This document shows positions 53,287 through 64,000 of a DNA stretch of 64,000 nucleotides, piece after piece (the first letter of the stretch is position 1; every line of letters starts with the position of its first letter). The DNA comes from Powellomyces hirtus (lineage: Eukaryota > Chytridiomycota > Chytridiomycetes > Spizellomycetales > Powellomycetaceae): contig JAHLKG010000002.1 of the NCBI GenBank assembly GCA_025526995.1, positions 806,001 to 870,000 on the forward strand. The letters are read 5' to 3'. Both the position numbers and the translations under genes were made by a program. A model generated the notes under the pieces. That model ran no database searches and had not been told where the DNA came from. It worked only from the letters and a program-made list of their open reading frames with translations.

Positions 53287-54741
53287 TCAGCGAGATTCAT
53301 CTTCTCCGAGCTTCTCGCGCATGTATTCAACCTCTGCCAGGACATCATCTTAGAAGCAAGTGACACTTTGTTAGACTTCATCTGGCCGAGAAGTCTCGCG
53401 CATGAACCGTCGGACGATCGTCCCGCACCTTACTCACCCATCTTTCCGCGATAGCCGTTATAAAGATCGATGAGATCAAAGATCTTCAGCTTTAGCCTAG
53501 AACATAGCAGCAAGATTGGATTAGACCTTTCATGTGCACGCTTCTATTGGTATATACAAACCTTTGCGCAAATACAACACATGTTTCCTTCTGCTCCAAG
53601 GTCAATAGACCCTCCATATCATCCCCCGGGTGTGGAGCAAGAAATTCCCTTGTGAGCTCCCCCTCGCGCTCGAGATAATCCAAAAAGCTGGACAGGAGAT
53701 CAGAATACTGCAAGGAATTATGAATGTGATGTTTAAGATTCCATCTGGAATGAAAACCAAACACATGATATTGACACATACGAAAGGCTGCTGTATCGTC
53801 ATCTTTGTTTCCTTTATAAGCTCAGTGTCGTCGCCCGGCTCGATAGGTGTATCATCAGCATTGTCTTCTGCAGATTGCTGGATGGACGTTGATACAACAT
53901 GAGATTCGTCTGGAGGGTATATGGTACTGAGGGAAGACTCGAGAGTCGGGGCCGAAAGGAAAGATTTTGTATCCCGTCCTAATGTAAACCGGGTCTTGGG
54001 GCTGGATGCCGATAACACGCCTTTCCGAGGCAGGTCTGATTGATACGGTTTCAATGAGGGAGAACTGCTGTTCTCGGTTTTCTTAGATGTTGATCTTGGC
54101 CCATCGCCGAGTGAGATCTGCGGTCGACGGTGTCCCGATGGCTTGACGCTCTTCTCCCGGCCACACGTGCACTCTTTCTTCACTCGCTCTACTTCAATTA
54201 ACGGATCCTTGTTTACAGTCGGTCTTTGGCGCAGCAAGCCCGCCATTGAACGTCTCTTGGAGATGTTTTGCACCGCCTCCGATGCAATAACGTCTGCCAC
54301 AGGTGGTGGTCCCAAGAGCATCTCAGTGTGCTCAAAAAGCAATCGCTCTAAAGTCCGTCGACGTCGCGCAACTCTATTCAGTGCCTCCTGTGTTCGCTTC
54401 TCTACGATATTGTAATCTTCTGATTGGCGTAACCGAAACTCTGCCGACCTGCGCTGCAGCTTGTGTGTCTCTCGAACCAAGTTCGGTGACCATTTCTGCG
54501 TAGCCAGAGATGCCCTTCTGATGGAGCCTGTGCTTGGAGCAGTATCAAGTCTGTTGGTATCCTGGAGGATACCAGTTTTTCGAAGGTTCCCGTTTTTGGT
54601 GGTATCCTTGCTCGAAGGTCCATCGTAATGTGCTGGATCTTTTGCAAAACCATTAACCCGTTCTGACTTTGCAGATATGAGCTTCGATCGCTCTTCCTGT
54701 GTATTTTTGATTCTGACCGGTGAGACGGCTGTAAAGGGCAT
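53287..54741 (-). CDS. Unknown basic, partly helical protein (4 exons)
   Basis: Exons 54741-53782, 53707-53562, 53496-53438, 53348-53287; total 409 codons (408 residues). The N-terminal half is Lys/Arg/Ser-rich with a probable coiled coil (THKLQRRSAEFRLRQ through RRRRTLERLLFEHTEMLLG). The middle is disordered with Ser/Pro. The C-terminal ~85 residues look folded and conserved: YSDLLSSFLDYLEREGELTREFLAP, LLTLEQKETCVVFAQRF, LKIFDLIDLYNGYRG and DVLAEVEYMREKLGEDE. The last two exons are tiny (59 and 62 nt) and all junctions keep frame. I do not recognise the family. A cytoskeletal or centrosomal role is possible from the coiled coil and basic character, but this is only a guess. Confidence 0.65.
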
Positions 54742-54990
54742 AGCACTTCGTGATGTATTCGCTTGCTCAAAAGTGCAACAGAATGAACGACGCGACGCGC
54801 GTGGAGCGCGTTACTACTACTCGACAATGGTTTCCTTCACAGTATCACCGAGTCTCTCGTATATCAATCGCTTGAAGCACACTCTAGCACTGGAAACGGA
54901 TCCAAGCGTAAAGGTTGGACAGGCAAAAACAATGCCAGTTTTTCTGCGCACCGTGCGCGCCAGCCGGTCAGAAGGAAGAACAAAACATAG

Positions 54991-55073
54991 TCCGGCCACC
55001 CAGGATCGAACTGGGGACACCCAGATAGCTTTTATTTTACAGTCTGATGCTCTTCCAGCTGAGCTATGGCCGG
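54991..55073 (-). tRNA. tRNA-Tyr (GTA) with 10-nt intron
   Basis: The minus strand folds as a full tRNA: a 7-bp acceptor stem (CCGGCCA with TGGCCGG, discriminator A at 54991), D arm GCTC...GAGC, anticodon stem TCAGA/TCTGG with one T-G pair, T arm CCCAG-TTCGATC-CTGGG and a 5-nt variable loop. The anticodon GTA is at 55040-55038. A 10-nt intron (55036-55027) follows position 37, as usual in eukaryotic tRNA-Tyr. The 5' end is at 55073. No CCA is encoded, as expected for a nuclear gene. Confidence 0.95.
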
Positions 55074-55235
55074 TGATGTTGAGGTCATTTTCAGCATCTT
55101 CTAACACCTCGCAAAGTGAAGTCGCTTCGTTGAATGCGCAACAGAGAAGGAAATGTATACGGTACCGCATTCATTGTTTGTAAATTATGTTGGAGCGGAT
55201 TCTCGCATCAATAATGTTGATAGAATTAATAACAA

Positions 55236-55293
55236 CCGGCCTTAGCTCAGCTGCACGAGCATCAGACTTCCCTCTTCGAGCTGAGCTTTGGCC
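55236..55293. repeat. Head-to-head pair of tRNA-Tyr 5'-half fragments
   Basis: On the plus strand 55236-55268 reads CCGGCCTTAGCTCAGCTGCA and on to ATCAGACT, nearly the 5' half of the tRNA-Tyr gene 160 bp away. On the minus strand 55293-55272 reads GGCCAAAGCTCAGCTCGAAG, a second, shorter copy. Together they form an imperfect palindrome. Neither has a T arm or 3' acceptor strand, so they are fragments and not working tRNAs. Confidence 0.8.
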
Positions 55294-55427
55294 ATTTGTT
55301 GTGCCAGAGATATGTTGAAAATGAGTTCCTTTTGAGGTTAAACTGTCTGCAAGCGTGAGAAACGTTGTGTGTACTGTACGCGACACTTGTTTGGCTTTTC
55401 GATCATCATCCCACTTTTCCACCGAAA

Positions 55428-56102
55428 ATGCATCTCGCTATCCGTTCCCAACTGTTACTTGTGATCTGCTCGCTGGCGGTGATTCTGCTCGCTGCCGGCC
55501 CCGCGGTGGCCGAAAAGGCCAAGCGGGAGCCTCCCAAGCAGCTCCAAATCGGTGTGAAGAAGCACATTGCGGCAGAAAACTGCCCAGAGAAAAGTGCTGC
55601 CGGAGGTATATTGGACATAGCGCACCTTTGAGAGCAACCTACATGCAAAACTAACCGGTCTCAATGCCAGACACTCTCTCGATGCACTACACGGGAACGC
55701 TCTTTGAAACTGGAGAAAAGTTTGACAGCTCTTTGGGTATGGCGGTCTACGGCAAGTCTGTCGCTCAGGGTTTGACTAATGTTTATGACGATTTTCGCAG
55801 ACCGCGGCCAGCCTTTCGAGTTTACTGTCGGTGCTGGCCAAGTCATCAAGGGATGGGATCAAGGACTGTTGGGCATGTGTGTTGGCGAGAAGCGCAAGCT
55901 TGTCATTCCCTCCCACTTGGGTACGTACCCCTCATGAGAACGTATCCATATCACCCGTTCAACGAGGGACGTTCCTCACACTTTTTTCATACTGTCAGGC
56001 TACGGTGAACGGGGTCAGGGAGGCAAGATCCCCGGCGGTTCCACCTTGGTTTTCGAGACGGAGCTCCTCGCAATTAAGAACCGTCCCCGTGCGGACTTGT
56101 GA
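55428..56102 (+). CDS. FPR2: ER-lumen FKBP-type peptidyl-prolyl isomerase
   Basis: Four exons, 55428-55605, 55671-55736, 55801-55920, 55999-56102, all joined in phase 1; total 156 codons (155 residues). A signal peptide ([20 protein letters not shown]) precedes a mature FKBP domain: [81 protein letters not shown]. The FK506-pocket aromatic and acidic positions (Tyr of HYTG, Asp of KFDS, VIKGWD, GYG) are present. The C-terminus RADL resembles the RTEL/HDEL-type retrieval signals of FKBP2 proteins, so an ER-lumen folding role is inferred. The two Cys of ENCPEK and GMCVGE are in the places seen in FKBP2. It is convergent with RAD2 (152 bp). Confidence 0.94.
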
Positions 56103-56253
56103 ATCAAAAACATTTCTACGGAACACTAGACAGCCAGTGTCAGGATGTGGCTAAGGGCCCTTTGGTGCCCCTTTGCATAATTTCTTTTGTTTAATTTACA
56201 GATGCATTCTACACTTTGCGAATCATTGTGCCGGCCCGGTATGCTTCTTCTAT

Positions 56254-59200
56254 TTACAATTTCCTTCTCCGTTTCGGGACAGCCTTGGCCCGGGTATTTG
56301 GTTCAGTGTCCAAAGGTTCAGTGTCCACAGGCGCCTCTGCTACTTTTTTTCGTTTTCGGGCCGGTGATGGTGATGGCTGTACAGTATCATTCGGCGCCGT
56401 ATCATCGGACGCTTTGGTCCGCTGTCTTTTGCGGGGTTGGCGAACAGGCCTCTCCTCTGACCTCTCGCGGGTATCTTCCTCCTCAGTCGCGCTATCGCGA
56501 CTCCTCTTCCCACCACTGGCTTTCCAGCCCTGTACAATGGTGTTTACGCGGCTGCTCTTGTGGGTTTTCCCACCAGCCGCTGGCGTCACGGGTGCAAAGA
56601 ACTTGTCGAGGCTGCTTTGCACCGAAGTCACGTTCTGAGCACCCGACTTGCGTTTCTCGCGCTCTCGCAAAACCGGAATCAGAATTTGATCCACCTTGGC
56701 TTGGCTCCAGCCGGCCTTTTCTTCCATAAAATCACGGAGCTCGTCAATGTTTGGTTCGCCCCATTCGAATGGGGTCAGCTCCGTGTCCACCTGCGGGTGG
56801 TAGTATGCGTCCCACACCCGCTCATCGGGGAATAATGGAGGGATTGGCCTCGTTTTCAAAATCTTTCGCTGGAGAGATGGCGTTAGGAATTTCACAGTCG
56901 GTTGATGGCGTCAAACAAAAACTTACCAACTTCCTTTGCGCTGGAGTATCTTCTTTCGCTCCCGCCAGCGGGTCGATCAATATCCCCTGCCACCACTCTT
57001 TGAACTTTTGCAGTGGTTCTAGGCCAGGTCCTCTCCACAGATTCAACACCTCCATACCCAGGGTGGGCCCGATGCCTTGGATACCGGGGGTATAATCGCT
57101 GCCCAGAAGGTACGCGAGCTGAACCAGCTTCTCTCTGTCGAGAGCCATCATTTCCGTGACTCTCTCTATGGAATACTCTTCTACGTATTTCTGTTGGTTG
57201 AAAATGTTCTTGAGGAGTTTGGTTGCACCAAAGAGCCAGACATCGGAATCTTCAGACACGATTCCATCGACGAGGCCCTTCTCCAGCAAAAACGCGCACT
57301 GCGCTTCCGCCTCCATCGGCGCCGTGATGAATGGGACACCGCATATCCTCGATAGTGTCTGTGTCACAATGTATTAACAAACCAATCCATGACGTTTGAC
57401 AAACTCCCATGATCGCCGTTACCTTCAGATCTTTTATCGTGTCCGTGCTGACTTCAATAGCATTAGCGGCATGCTTTCGCTTTTCTTTCGCTAACGACAG
57501 CATATCATTCTCAAGAGTCTGCGCCATATCGTGAGAGTCTTGGTTCGTGAGCTGCGCGAAAAATCGTGCGTTTTCTTCGCGCTCGGAATTCAACTCCATC
57601 GACACATCAATGTTTGTGTCGGGTTCTTCAAGGACAAAGGTTGCTGGCGTTTCCTCAACTTCCTCATCATCGCTGAAAGTCATGGAAGGATCTTCTAAAG
57701 CCATGGAAGAATCTTCTTGTCCCGGGAACGAGTCTTGCTGCTTTTCATGCATTCGACCAACCACTGATTCTTTGCCTGGTTCTTCTTGGACCACAATCTG
57801 CTCGACCAGCACTTTCTCCGCTGGTGCCACTTCTACGAATGGTTCCTGGACTTCCTTCACCTCACCCAATGGCTCGTTGACTGGTGGCAGCTCTGGTAGA
57901 GGCTCTTCAACTGGCTCCACCTCACCCGGTGGCTTGTCAAGCGTTGGGTACTTAGAAAAGGGCTCCGCGGTTACTTTTGAGTGGTCCGATGGCTTGTCAA
58001 CCGGTGATAGCTCAGGTAACGGCTCCGCGATTGAGACAAGTCCACCCGATGGCTTCTTCTCCGACACCTCCTCCACTAACGGTTCCGCAACCGATGGGCT
58101 CTCATCTGGATCCTCGTCCACCACCGATTCGTCCACCACCTCCTCCTCGTACGGGGCTTCCTCAGCCAGAGATTCGTCAATCTCGGGTCCAAAGCCAACG
58201 AAATAATAACCTTGGTCATCAGCATCCCCGATGTCTTCCTCCACGCTAAACAACAGTTCCGAAGCGTCAGCTGCCTCTTCATCTTCACTCAAGGCCGTCA
58301 GGACGCGGTCTTCGGGACTGTCTCCGGTGTGAATGACCTTAAAGACCTTCAGACGCCGCGACAAAGTCCGGGCTTTCTGCGTCGCGAGATTGAAGGGTGA
58401 TTCGCTCCCACTTCCGTTCAACTGTGGCGAGGGGTGATGTTCGTGCAGCATCCTTTGCTTTGCGACATCCTGCTTTTGCACTACTTTGGCCTCCTCCGGA
58501 TTCGTTTCTGCCTGTGGGGTCGCAGAAGTTTCTTCTTTAGAGATGTTCCGAGCCTTTCTCCATTCTAGAGCGGTATCCAGGATTTTGGTCCATGTGATCT
58601 GTGCGAGAGCAAGCGGCGTTCCTTCCCTTTGCTTTCCCGACAGTCGATCCATATGGATGAGCTCTAGTTGCAGCTTCTTATCGCTCCACTCCAGAAAGAC
58701 TTCGCGGATGAGCCGTTCGTGGTCGGGGTAAACCTGAACAAACTCAGGACTCACGACACCCTCCCAGAGAGAGCAGGCTTGCTCTGCCGATGTAGCCTTT
58801 GCTACAGACACTGCGACCTTCTCTAGAATCTTGTAAAGTCTAGAGGTTGGTGTTTCCACAGGGTTCGATTCCTGGGGAACCTTCTCGGGTTCCTTTCTCG
58901 GTTCTGGCGGCGCGTTGATACCGCTAGCTTCGCCGTTATATGGTTCTTCTTCCTCGTCGAGATCTTCCCCTGTCAAACCATTTTGTACCATTATCATACA
59001 TTCGGCTGGAGTAATGTACTCTGGCACGTAGTCCCGCACGTCGGAAACATAGACGCGCGGCTTGTGCGGTCGTCCAAGCGGCCGATGGTATACGTGCTCG
59101 TGAATCTCGTCCACCGCCATCGGATCGAAAGGTAGTGCGGCCTGATATAGGAGAGTTTAATATGCATGCAACAGTTCGACTGCCAGATAACAATTTACCT

Positions 59201-61243
59201 CGTCCGTGATGTCCATCTCGACCGGTTCAAACTCTTCTTCCTCTTCCTCTGAATCATTCGAGCTACTGTCAGTTTCCATAGGATCCGAGTTTTCCTCGTC
59301 ATCATCGTTAACTTCCATCGGAATTGCACGGTTTCCTGCTGTAAAACAACATTTCAGTCATGCCTTTCGAGATCATGCCAGATTGCATGCCATCAACTTT
59401 ACCATCTGACTCCTGTTCTGCTAACGCGAATGCGGCCTCAATTTCTTCAACGGATGCTTCATCAGTCACCCAAGCGCGGCTATCAGCCAATAGAGATCCT
59501 GAAACATTCTGCTCCTGGGCACGTGCGTCCTGCTCCTCGGCTAGAAGGGGAAAATATATGTTGAGTTGACTGCTCACGGACCGCATTATCCAACTGAAGG
59601 CAGACGTACACAGGTCGTGCAATATCGGCTCCCAAAAATCTTCATCGAGGTCCTCAGTTAGTTCTTGTTCTTCGGTACGGTCGTCGACCTCTGCTTGTTG
59701 TCCTGTGAGTTGGTTGGCACCCTCTCTTAGAATTCCCGTAGTGACCGACGCTAGAGTAATACCATCGGTAAGTGGGATTTCGGCGGTGATTATAATCGAC
59801 ATGTGAACTGCAAACTTACCCTCCGGAGCAACAGCGCCCAGTTCATGGTCACTACTGCTATCCAAATCGATTGGACCTTCTTCTGACATTTCTGGTGGTT
59901 CCACTGTAGACGTTCTACCGGCATGGGTAGACCTAATGGTGTACCCTGTTTCGGCAGGGTTTTGCACCAGCACGTATTCCCGCGCCCTTTCGCTGGCAAT
60001 ACGCAAAGGCTTGCTTTCCTTTCTTTTCTTTGGACTTGAATCAGAGGTCCCAGGGGTCTTGGCAAGGCTGAATAACTTTTCTGTCAACTTGTTGCGATGC
60101 ATCAGGTGCTTGATTTGCATCGCTGAGAATGCCAAGGGGTCATTCTCGGCTGCATAAGCCATCTTGGCCAAACGGCCAGAGTTGGCTTGCCTCGATCTGT
60201 TCTTCAGCTCTGTGACGATGTCATGCTGCCTCTCTATGGGCAGAACTTGGAATGACGCATCGTCCAGATCAATCAGAGACAGATCGAGCTTCTTCTTCTG
60301 ACTCTTGATAAAACTTCGCATCTCTTCTTCGGTGATGAGGCGGGGGTCGGCTGTCGACGGGTCGATCCTAAGGCGTGCCGGGAATGAATTCGTTCACTAT
60401 TACGTCGGCCGGAATGGCACATTCATATCACTTACTCTGATGCAACATCTCGGAGTTCGAATTCGTCGACCTCGCGTGGCTTCTTCCGCTTTTGAACACT
60501 CTCCTTCCCCGAGGCTTTGTGGCTTGTGGCTGAACGCTCCACTGTTCGGTGGATGCCGTCCATGTAGACAAAGTCTTCAGGGAGCTCTTGAAGCGCATCA
60601 CTGTTTGTTGGTTTCCTGGGCACAGATCTACATTGGGAATAATATGGATGGCGTTAGCGCAAATAAATAAAGTGACGAAACAGACTGTGCGACATACTTG
60701 GAAGCGGCAGCATCTGATTTTTTGAGCAGATTCAGCTGCATCGTCTTTCGCAAAATTTGTGCCGCAACCTTTTGCGCTGCGTTCTCGGCCGTTGCTCTTC
60801 TGGCCCTGCGTTCGGCCTATGAACAAATTGATGATGTAGCAAGTCAGTGGAATAGGGCAGATGCAGATGCAGATGCTTCCATTCCATCCAGAGCTGTATC
60901 CGGTTGCTTACCGTAGTCTTCAGCTTCATCGACGGCGTCGCACCGTCAAAGACAAAAACAGGTGCAATGCCCCAGTGCATCAGCTTTGCCACGCGCATTA
61001 GGCATCCAGCTATTGGAGCCCCGGGAATTGGCTGGCCGTCCTTGTCCGTCATTGCTTTGTTGAACTGATTTATCCAAATACTCACATGTAAATAGACGAG
61101 GCCAAAGATAAGTTGAACGGTCAGACGAGCAGACATTATCAAAAGTGGTACATATCTACTGCGAGTTTGTTCCCTGCCAGAGTCTCGAGCAACTTTGCTT
61201 GCGCCGTAGGCGACAAAAGGCTCCAGAGTCCAGAAACTCCCAT
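56254..61243 (-). CDS. RAD2: RAD2/XPG structure-specific endonuclease (nucleotide excision repair)
   Basis: Exons: 61243-61152, 61080-60912, 60816-60698, 60627-60436, 60367-59820, 59750-59610, 59540-59403, 59338-59199, 59141-57423, 57358-56927, 56868-56254; total 1435 codons (1434 residues). The N-domain has MGVSGLWSLLSPTAQ and GIAPVFVFDGATPSMK. The long spacer keeps the XPG block LPIERQHDIVTELKNRSRQA...MHRNKL, and later a Pro/Glu/Val repeat region (about 58100-57770). The I-domain has GVPFITAPMEAEAQCAFLLE, SEDSDVWLFGA and LAYLLGSDYTPGIQGIGP. The C-terminus has a PCNA-binding QSSLDKFF box and basic nuclear signals. The enzyme cuts 3' of bulky lesions with TFIIH. Intron 1 leaves AVD-I-IW, one residue shorter than the usual AVD-x-S-IW, so that junction is the least certain. 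Confidence 0.93.
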
Positions 61244-62118
61244 GATGTAGCTTGATTGATTTGAGAGGCTTGATCGCAGAAATTCTAATGATTCAAAAAC
61301 GAATGCAGGCTGGTCGACAGCAGCTGCAGAGACGAGCTCAAGAAGGAACGACGGACAGAATTGTTTGGCACTTGTGGAACAGGGCAGTGAACGTCTTCAG
61401 CAAAAAGGCGAGAAGTTCTGTAGGGAGAACGTGAACTTTTTATCTGAAAAGGCATCGGGCGACAAGGGGAAAACAGCAGAGGTCCGACTGAACCCCGACA
61501 TTTATATAGTTCAAGCGATCGGAGCGGAGTTTTTTTTGTCCCCACTTTGTTCGCTCAGAAGGGGTTTCTCCAACCGGGCCAGGCAAAGGCAACGTCAAAG
61601 GAGGGGGGTCCCGAGTCCTCTCTCTTCCAACTACTCTCCAAGCGACTGCGTGAGAGACTGGATTGATTGACGGATTGATTAAAGTAAATCTAATCTGAGG
61701 GTCCATCCAAGAAAAAACCGAAAGAAAGGAAAGAGAAAAGACCCTCAAGTCGAGTGTGAGTCACCGAGTCAGACGTGACGTTTTCTAGACGAGTGGAAGA
61801 CTCTTCTATCATCAAACGTGCATGTCAACTATAGTACGGGCAAGGCATTGTTGCTCTGACTCAGCTGTACGTCATCAACAAAGTCACGTGGCGTGTACCG
61901 TTAACCGACGTGTCGGTCTGGCATCTTCAGAGTTTGTGGGCTTTGACAGTATTTGTCCTTCCTAGTGGGATAACAGACGTCAAAGGTCTCAGGCTATCCT
62001 CCAGCAGACCCCGTCGTCTGATGATCAACAAGTGCTTTAAGCTGGAGAGTAGATTCATTTACGTCTTGGATTAAACAAAGCCCTCCTCCCCTGGTCCATT
62101 TCGTTCGACTGTGCAGCC
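61244..62118. other. 875-bp divergent promoter region between RAD2 and C2CD5
   Basis: No gene is supported. It includes a T-rich run at about 61531-61540 and a purine-rich stretch near 61710-61740. Short open frames on both strands show no motif. It should hold both divergent promoters. Confidence 0.4.
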
Positions 62119-64000
62119 ATGGTAAGCAACTCGCGCCCTGTGAGCCCCGCAATTGAGTTCATACATGCTCCCGGTTCATACATACATGCCCCGCTAACGT
62201 CGGTTCAACACAGCCGTGCATTCTCAAAGTGAGGATCGTTGCTGCTCGGAATCTGCCAATCATGGACAGGGCTACTGAACTGACTGGTAAGAGGATCTAT
62301 CTCTTGGCTTCTCCTGGAGCTGTATTGCGACGCGTGCTCGGCACCACCAGGAGCAATGTGGACAAAGGCCTCTACGAGTTAAAACAAGAGGTTCACACGA
62401 GTTCTTACCATTTCAACCACCAGATGCATTTGTGGAAGTCAAGTTTGCTGACTATGAGGAGTATCGCAGTCAAATCTGTCGGCGCACTCTGAATCCCGTC
62501 TGGAACGAAGACTTTAGATTTGTATGGGCCGCTTGTGGTGCAGGAATTCAAAAGTTCCCTCACCAAACAACTATCTTCACGTCAGGAAGTTAGCGACGAT
62601 GCTGATCTTCAAAATGAGCCACTTGTGCTTAAAGTCATGGACTACGATCAAATCACATACAACGACTCGATCGGTAGCGTCTTTGTGGACCTCAACCCGC
62701 TGCTTACGTGGGACTCCAAGACGCAGATAGCGGGATGGATTCCAATGTACTGCCTGATCCCCACCCGTTTTCACGGCTGGCCTAGTGTGAACTAACATAA
62801 GCTGTACAGATTCGATACTTTACGCGGAGCAAGGGGGGAGTTAAATGTTCAAGTCCGACTACAGTTTTTTGGAGACGTAAATCCTTTCAAAGGTGACAAC
62901 AACATCTCTGCTCATGGTTCTTGCCAACAACTCACAATGCGCTGTCCCTTCAGACAGCTCTGCGGGTGTCCAGTTTTATACCATGACATCCCTGCCACCG
63001 AGCCTCAATGTGACGGCGGTGCTTGGATTTGTGTCCGCCTTAGACACCGAGGATGACCCGGAATACGTAAGACTCAAATTTGTTGTTTTCAGCGATATAT
63101 GGGAAGATGTAGAATACTAACAGCGAGATCTGAGTAGCATTGGAGTGATAACTTCCGCACTCCGCGCACATCAAACGAGTCGCGCACTCGTGTCATGTAT
63201 AGACTTAGTGGACAGCTTCGACGTCAATTGGGCAAGAAAGTGCTTGAACTGAATGGCAATGCAGTAATCGGCTACAAGCAATACTTTGACATCGAGAGCG
63301 AGGAACGAGCAATCACCGCTCGGGCAATTGGAACCGCCGTCAGATTGGTGCTCCCAGATCAGGTCACGCTGGACCGTGGCCAATCTTGGTCTTCTATGGC
63401 CCCACACTCTCCAGGATCCTCTCCATTGGGGGGAACCCCATTCAGCGAATCTCTTCCTGCCATCATTGCGAACCCATCTTCGACAAAAACAGGTCGTTTG
63501 CCGGAAGACTTTACCTCCGAAGACGGGTCGTCCTTGCATATTGACCAGCCCGCAGCCATGCTCTTGCCAACTGCGGCGACGGGCTATAAATCCGCAGAGC
63601 ATGTGACATTTACTCTGCACAACTTCCCCCCGGGCGCTATATTAGGCATTGGCGGTCTAGTCAGTGCCACCTCCGTAAAAGTCATCGAAAACGATAAACC
63701 GGAAGTGAGGGAAGCGTGGTGGGCTGAGCTGCGCGACGAGATCAAAACCCATGCTAGATCATTAGGATGCCCCTTTGTCATTGGCTATACCGAAAACAGC
63801 TCCGTAAGCAGCGACCTGGCTGTGCTTCATTGTAGCGGTACTGCAGCCATAATGGACATATCGATGATGGGGAGTAGCGGTGATGCGCCCGGTACACAAT
63901 CACAACCAAACAGCCGCATGAACTCGGTGTTTGGAGCATGGGAGTCCGGTAAAGTAGACGAGAATGTGTCGCAGTCATCTCTGTCACAACCAAGAGCTTC
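62119..64000 (+). CDS. C2CD5: C2CD5 (CDP138)-like C2-domain protein, 3' end outside window
   Basis: Exons: 62119-62121 (only the ATG), 62214-62286, 62424-62521, 62586-62746, 62810-62892, 62954-63066, and 63138 open to the window end. The product starts with a C2 domain: PCILKVRIVAARNLPIMDRA, DAFVEVKF, NPVWNEDFRFEV, LVLKVMDYDQI and GSVFVDLNPLL, with Asp residues at the expected calcium-loop places. It continues with the family-specific FDTLRGARGELNVQV, FVSALDTEDDPEY, YRLSGQLRRQLGKKVLELNG, NAVIGYKQYFDIE, FTLHNFPPGAILGIGGLVSA and EVREAWWAELRDEIKTHARS, all close to animal C2CD5. In animals C2CD5 is an Akt substrate acting in GLUT4 vesicle fusion. A C2 membrane-trafficking role is inferred here. 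About 440 residues are visible; animal proteins are about 1000. Confidence 0.9.

Noticed and set aside
55236..55268. A second tRNA gene on the plus strand
   Set aside because: Only the 5' half resembles tRNA-Tyr; no T arm or matching 3' acceptor strand follows.
57547..58206. Ser/Thr/Gly-rich 219-residue plus-strand open frame
   Set aside because: It is antisense to the Pro/Glu/Val spacer of RAD2 and has no start context or domain.

Overview
The window is a gene-dense, intron-rich nuclear region of a fungus, most likely a zoosporic (chytrid-type) lineage. Fungal or opisthokont housekeeping genes dominate: class II aldolase FBA1, SLA2, a diaphanous-type formin, ERG10, fused aminodeoxychorismate synthase, HEM4, SKI3, VPS41, TOE1, an ER FKBP and RAD2. 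They share short GT-AG introns, mostly about 45-110 nt, and an intron-containing tRNA-Tyr. Two genes point to an organism that keeps a cilium or keeps genes lost from yeasts and moulds: an RPGRIP1L-like ciliary transition-zone C2 protein at the left edge and a C2CD5-like protein at the right edge. The lineage is an inference; no rRNA or other direct taxonomic marker is present.

Layout. 1-1.5 kb: RPGRIP1L-like 3' end. 2.8-4.5: unknown Ser/Thr-rich protein. 4.9-6.2 (-): FBA1, divergent from a WrbA-type quinone reductase (6.6-7.3). 7.5-11.3 (-): SLA2. 11.7-12.7 (-): unidentified multi-exon gene, divergent from ERG10 (13.1-14.3). 14.4-15.9 (-): SEC14-GOLD protein, divergent from the formin (16.1-21.3). 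21.5-22.9 (-): MscS-like channel. 24.6-25.2: small membrane protein. 25.5-28.5 (-): PabA-PabB fusion. 29.0-29.95 (-): a tentative small gene and an Ifi-6-16/ISG12-like protein. 30.75-32.6: secreted tyrosinase. 32.8-33.8 (-): HEM4. 34.05-39.8: SKI3. 39.9-41.2 (-): alkenal/prostaglandin-type reductase. 41.9-43.6: TOE1. 43.7-45.5: a decayed island holding an endonuclease/exonuclease/phosphatase (EEP)-like pseudogene. 45.9-50.6: VPS41. 52.2-53.2: SANT-domain protein. 53.3-54.7 (-): unknown protein. 55.0-55.3: tRNA-Tyr and an inverted pair of tRNA-half fragments. 55.4-56.1: ER FKBP. 56.3-61.2 (-): RAD2/XPG. 62.1-64.0: C2CD5, cut by the window end.

The genes are mostly core functions placed side by side rather than one pathway. 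Loose themes are endocytosis and actin (SLA2, formin), vesicle and lipid traffic (SEC14-GOLD, VPS41, C2CD5), RNA decay and processing (SKI3, TOE1), and primary metabolism (FBA1, ERG10, ADC synthase, HEM4). Neighbours usually alternate strand, giving short shared promoters and 50-400 bp convergent 3' gaps. Exon boundaries were placed by reading frame, splice consensus and remembered family motifs; for nearly every multi-exon gene the joined exons sum to a multiple of three. I found no clear undescribed multi-gene system. The best leads are the decayed island, the tRNA-half palindrome, the inverted repeat in the unidentified gene, and the fungal Ifi-6-16, RPGRIP1L and C2CD5 homologues.
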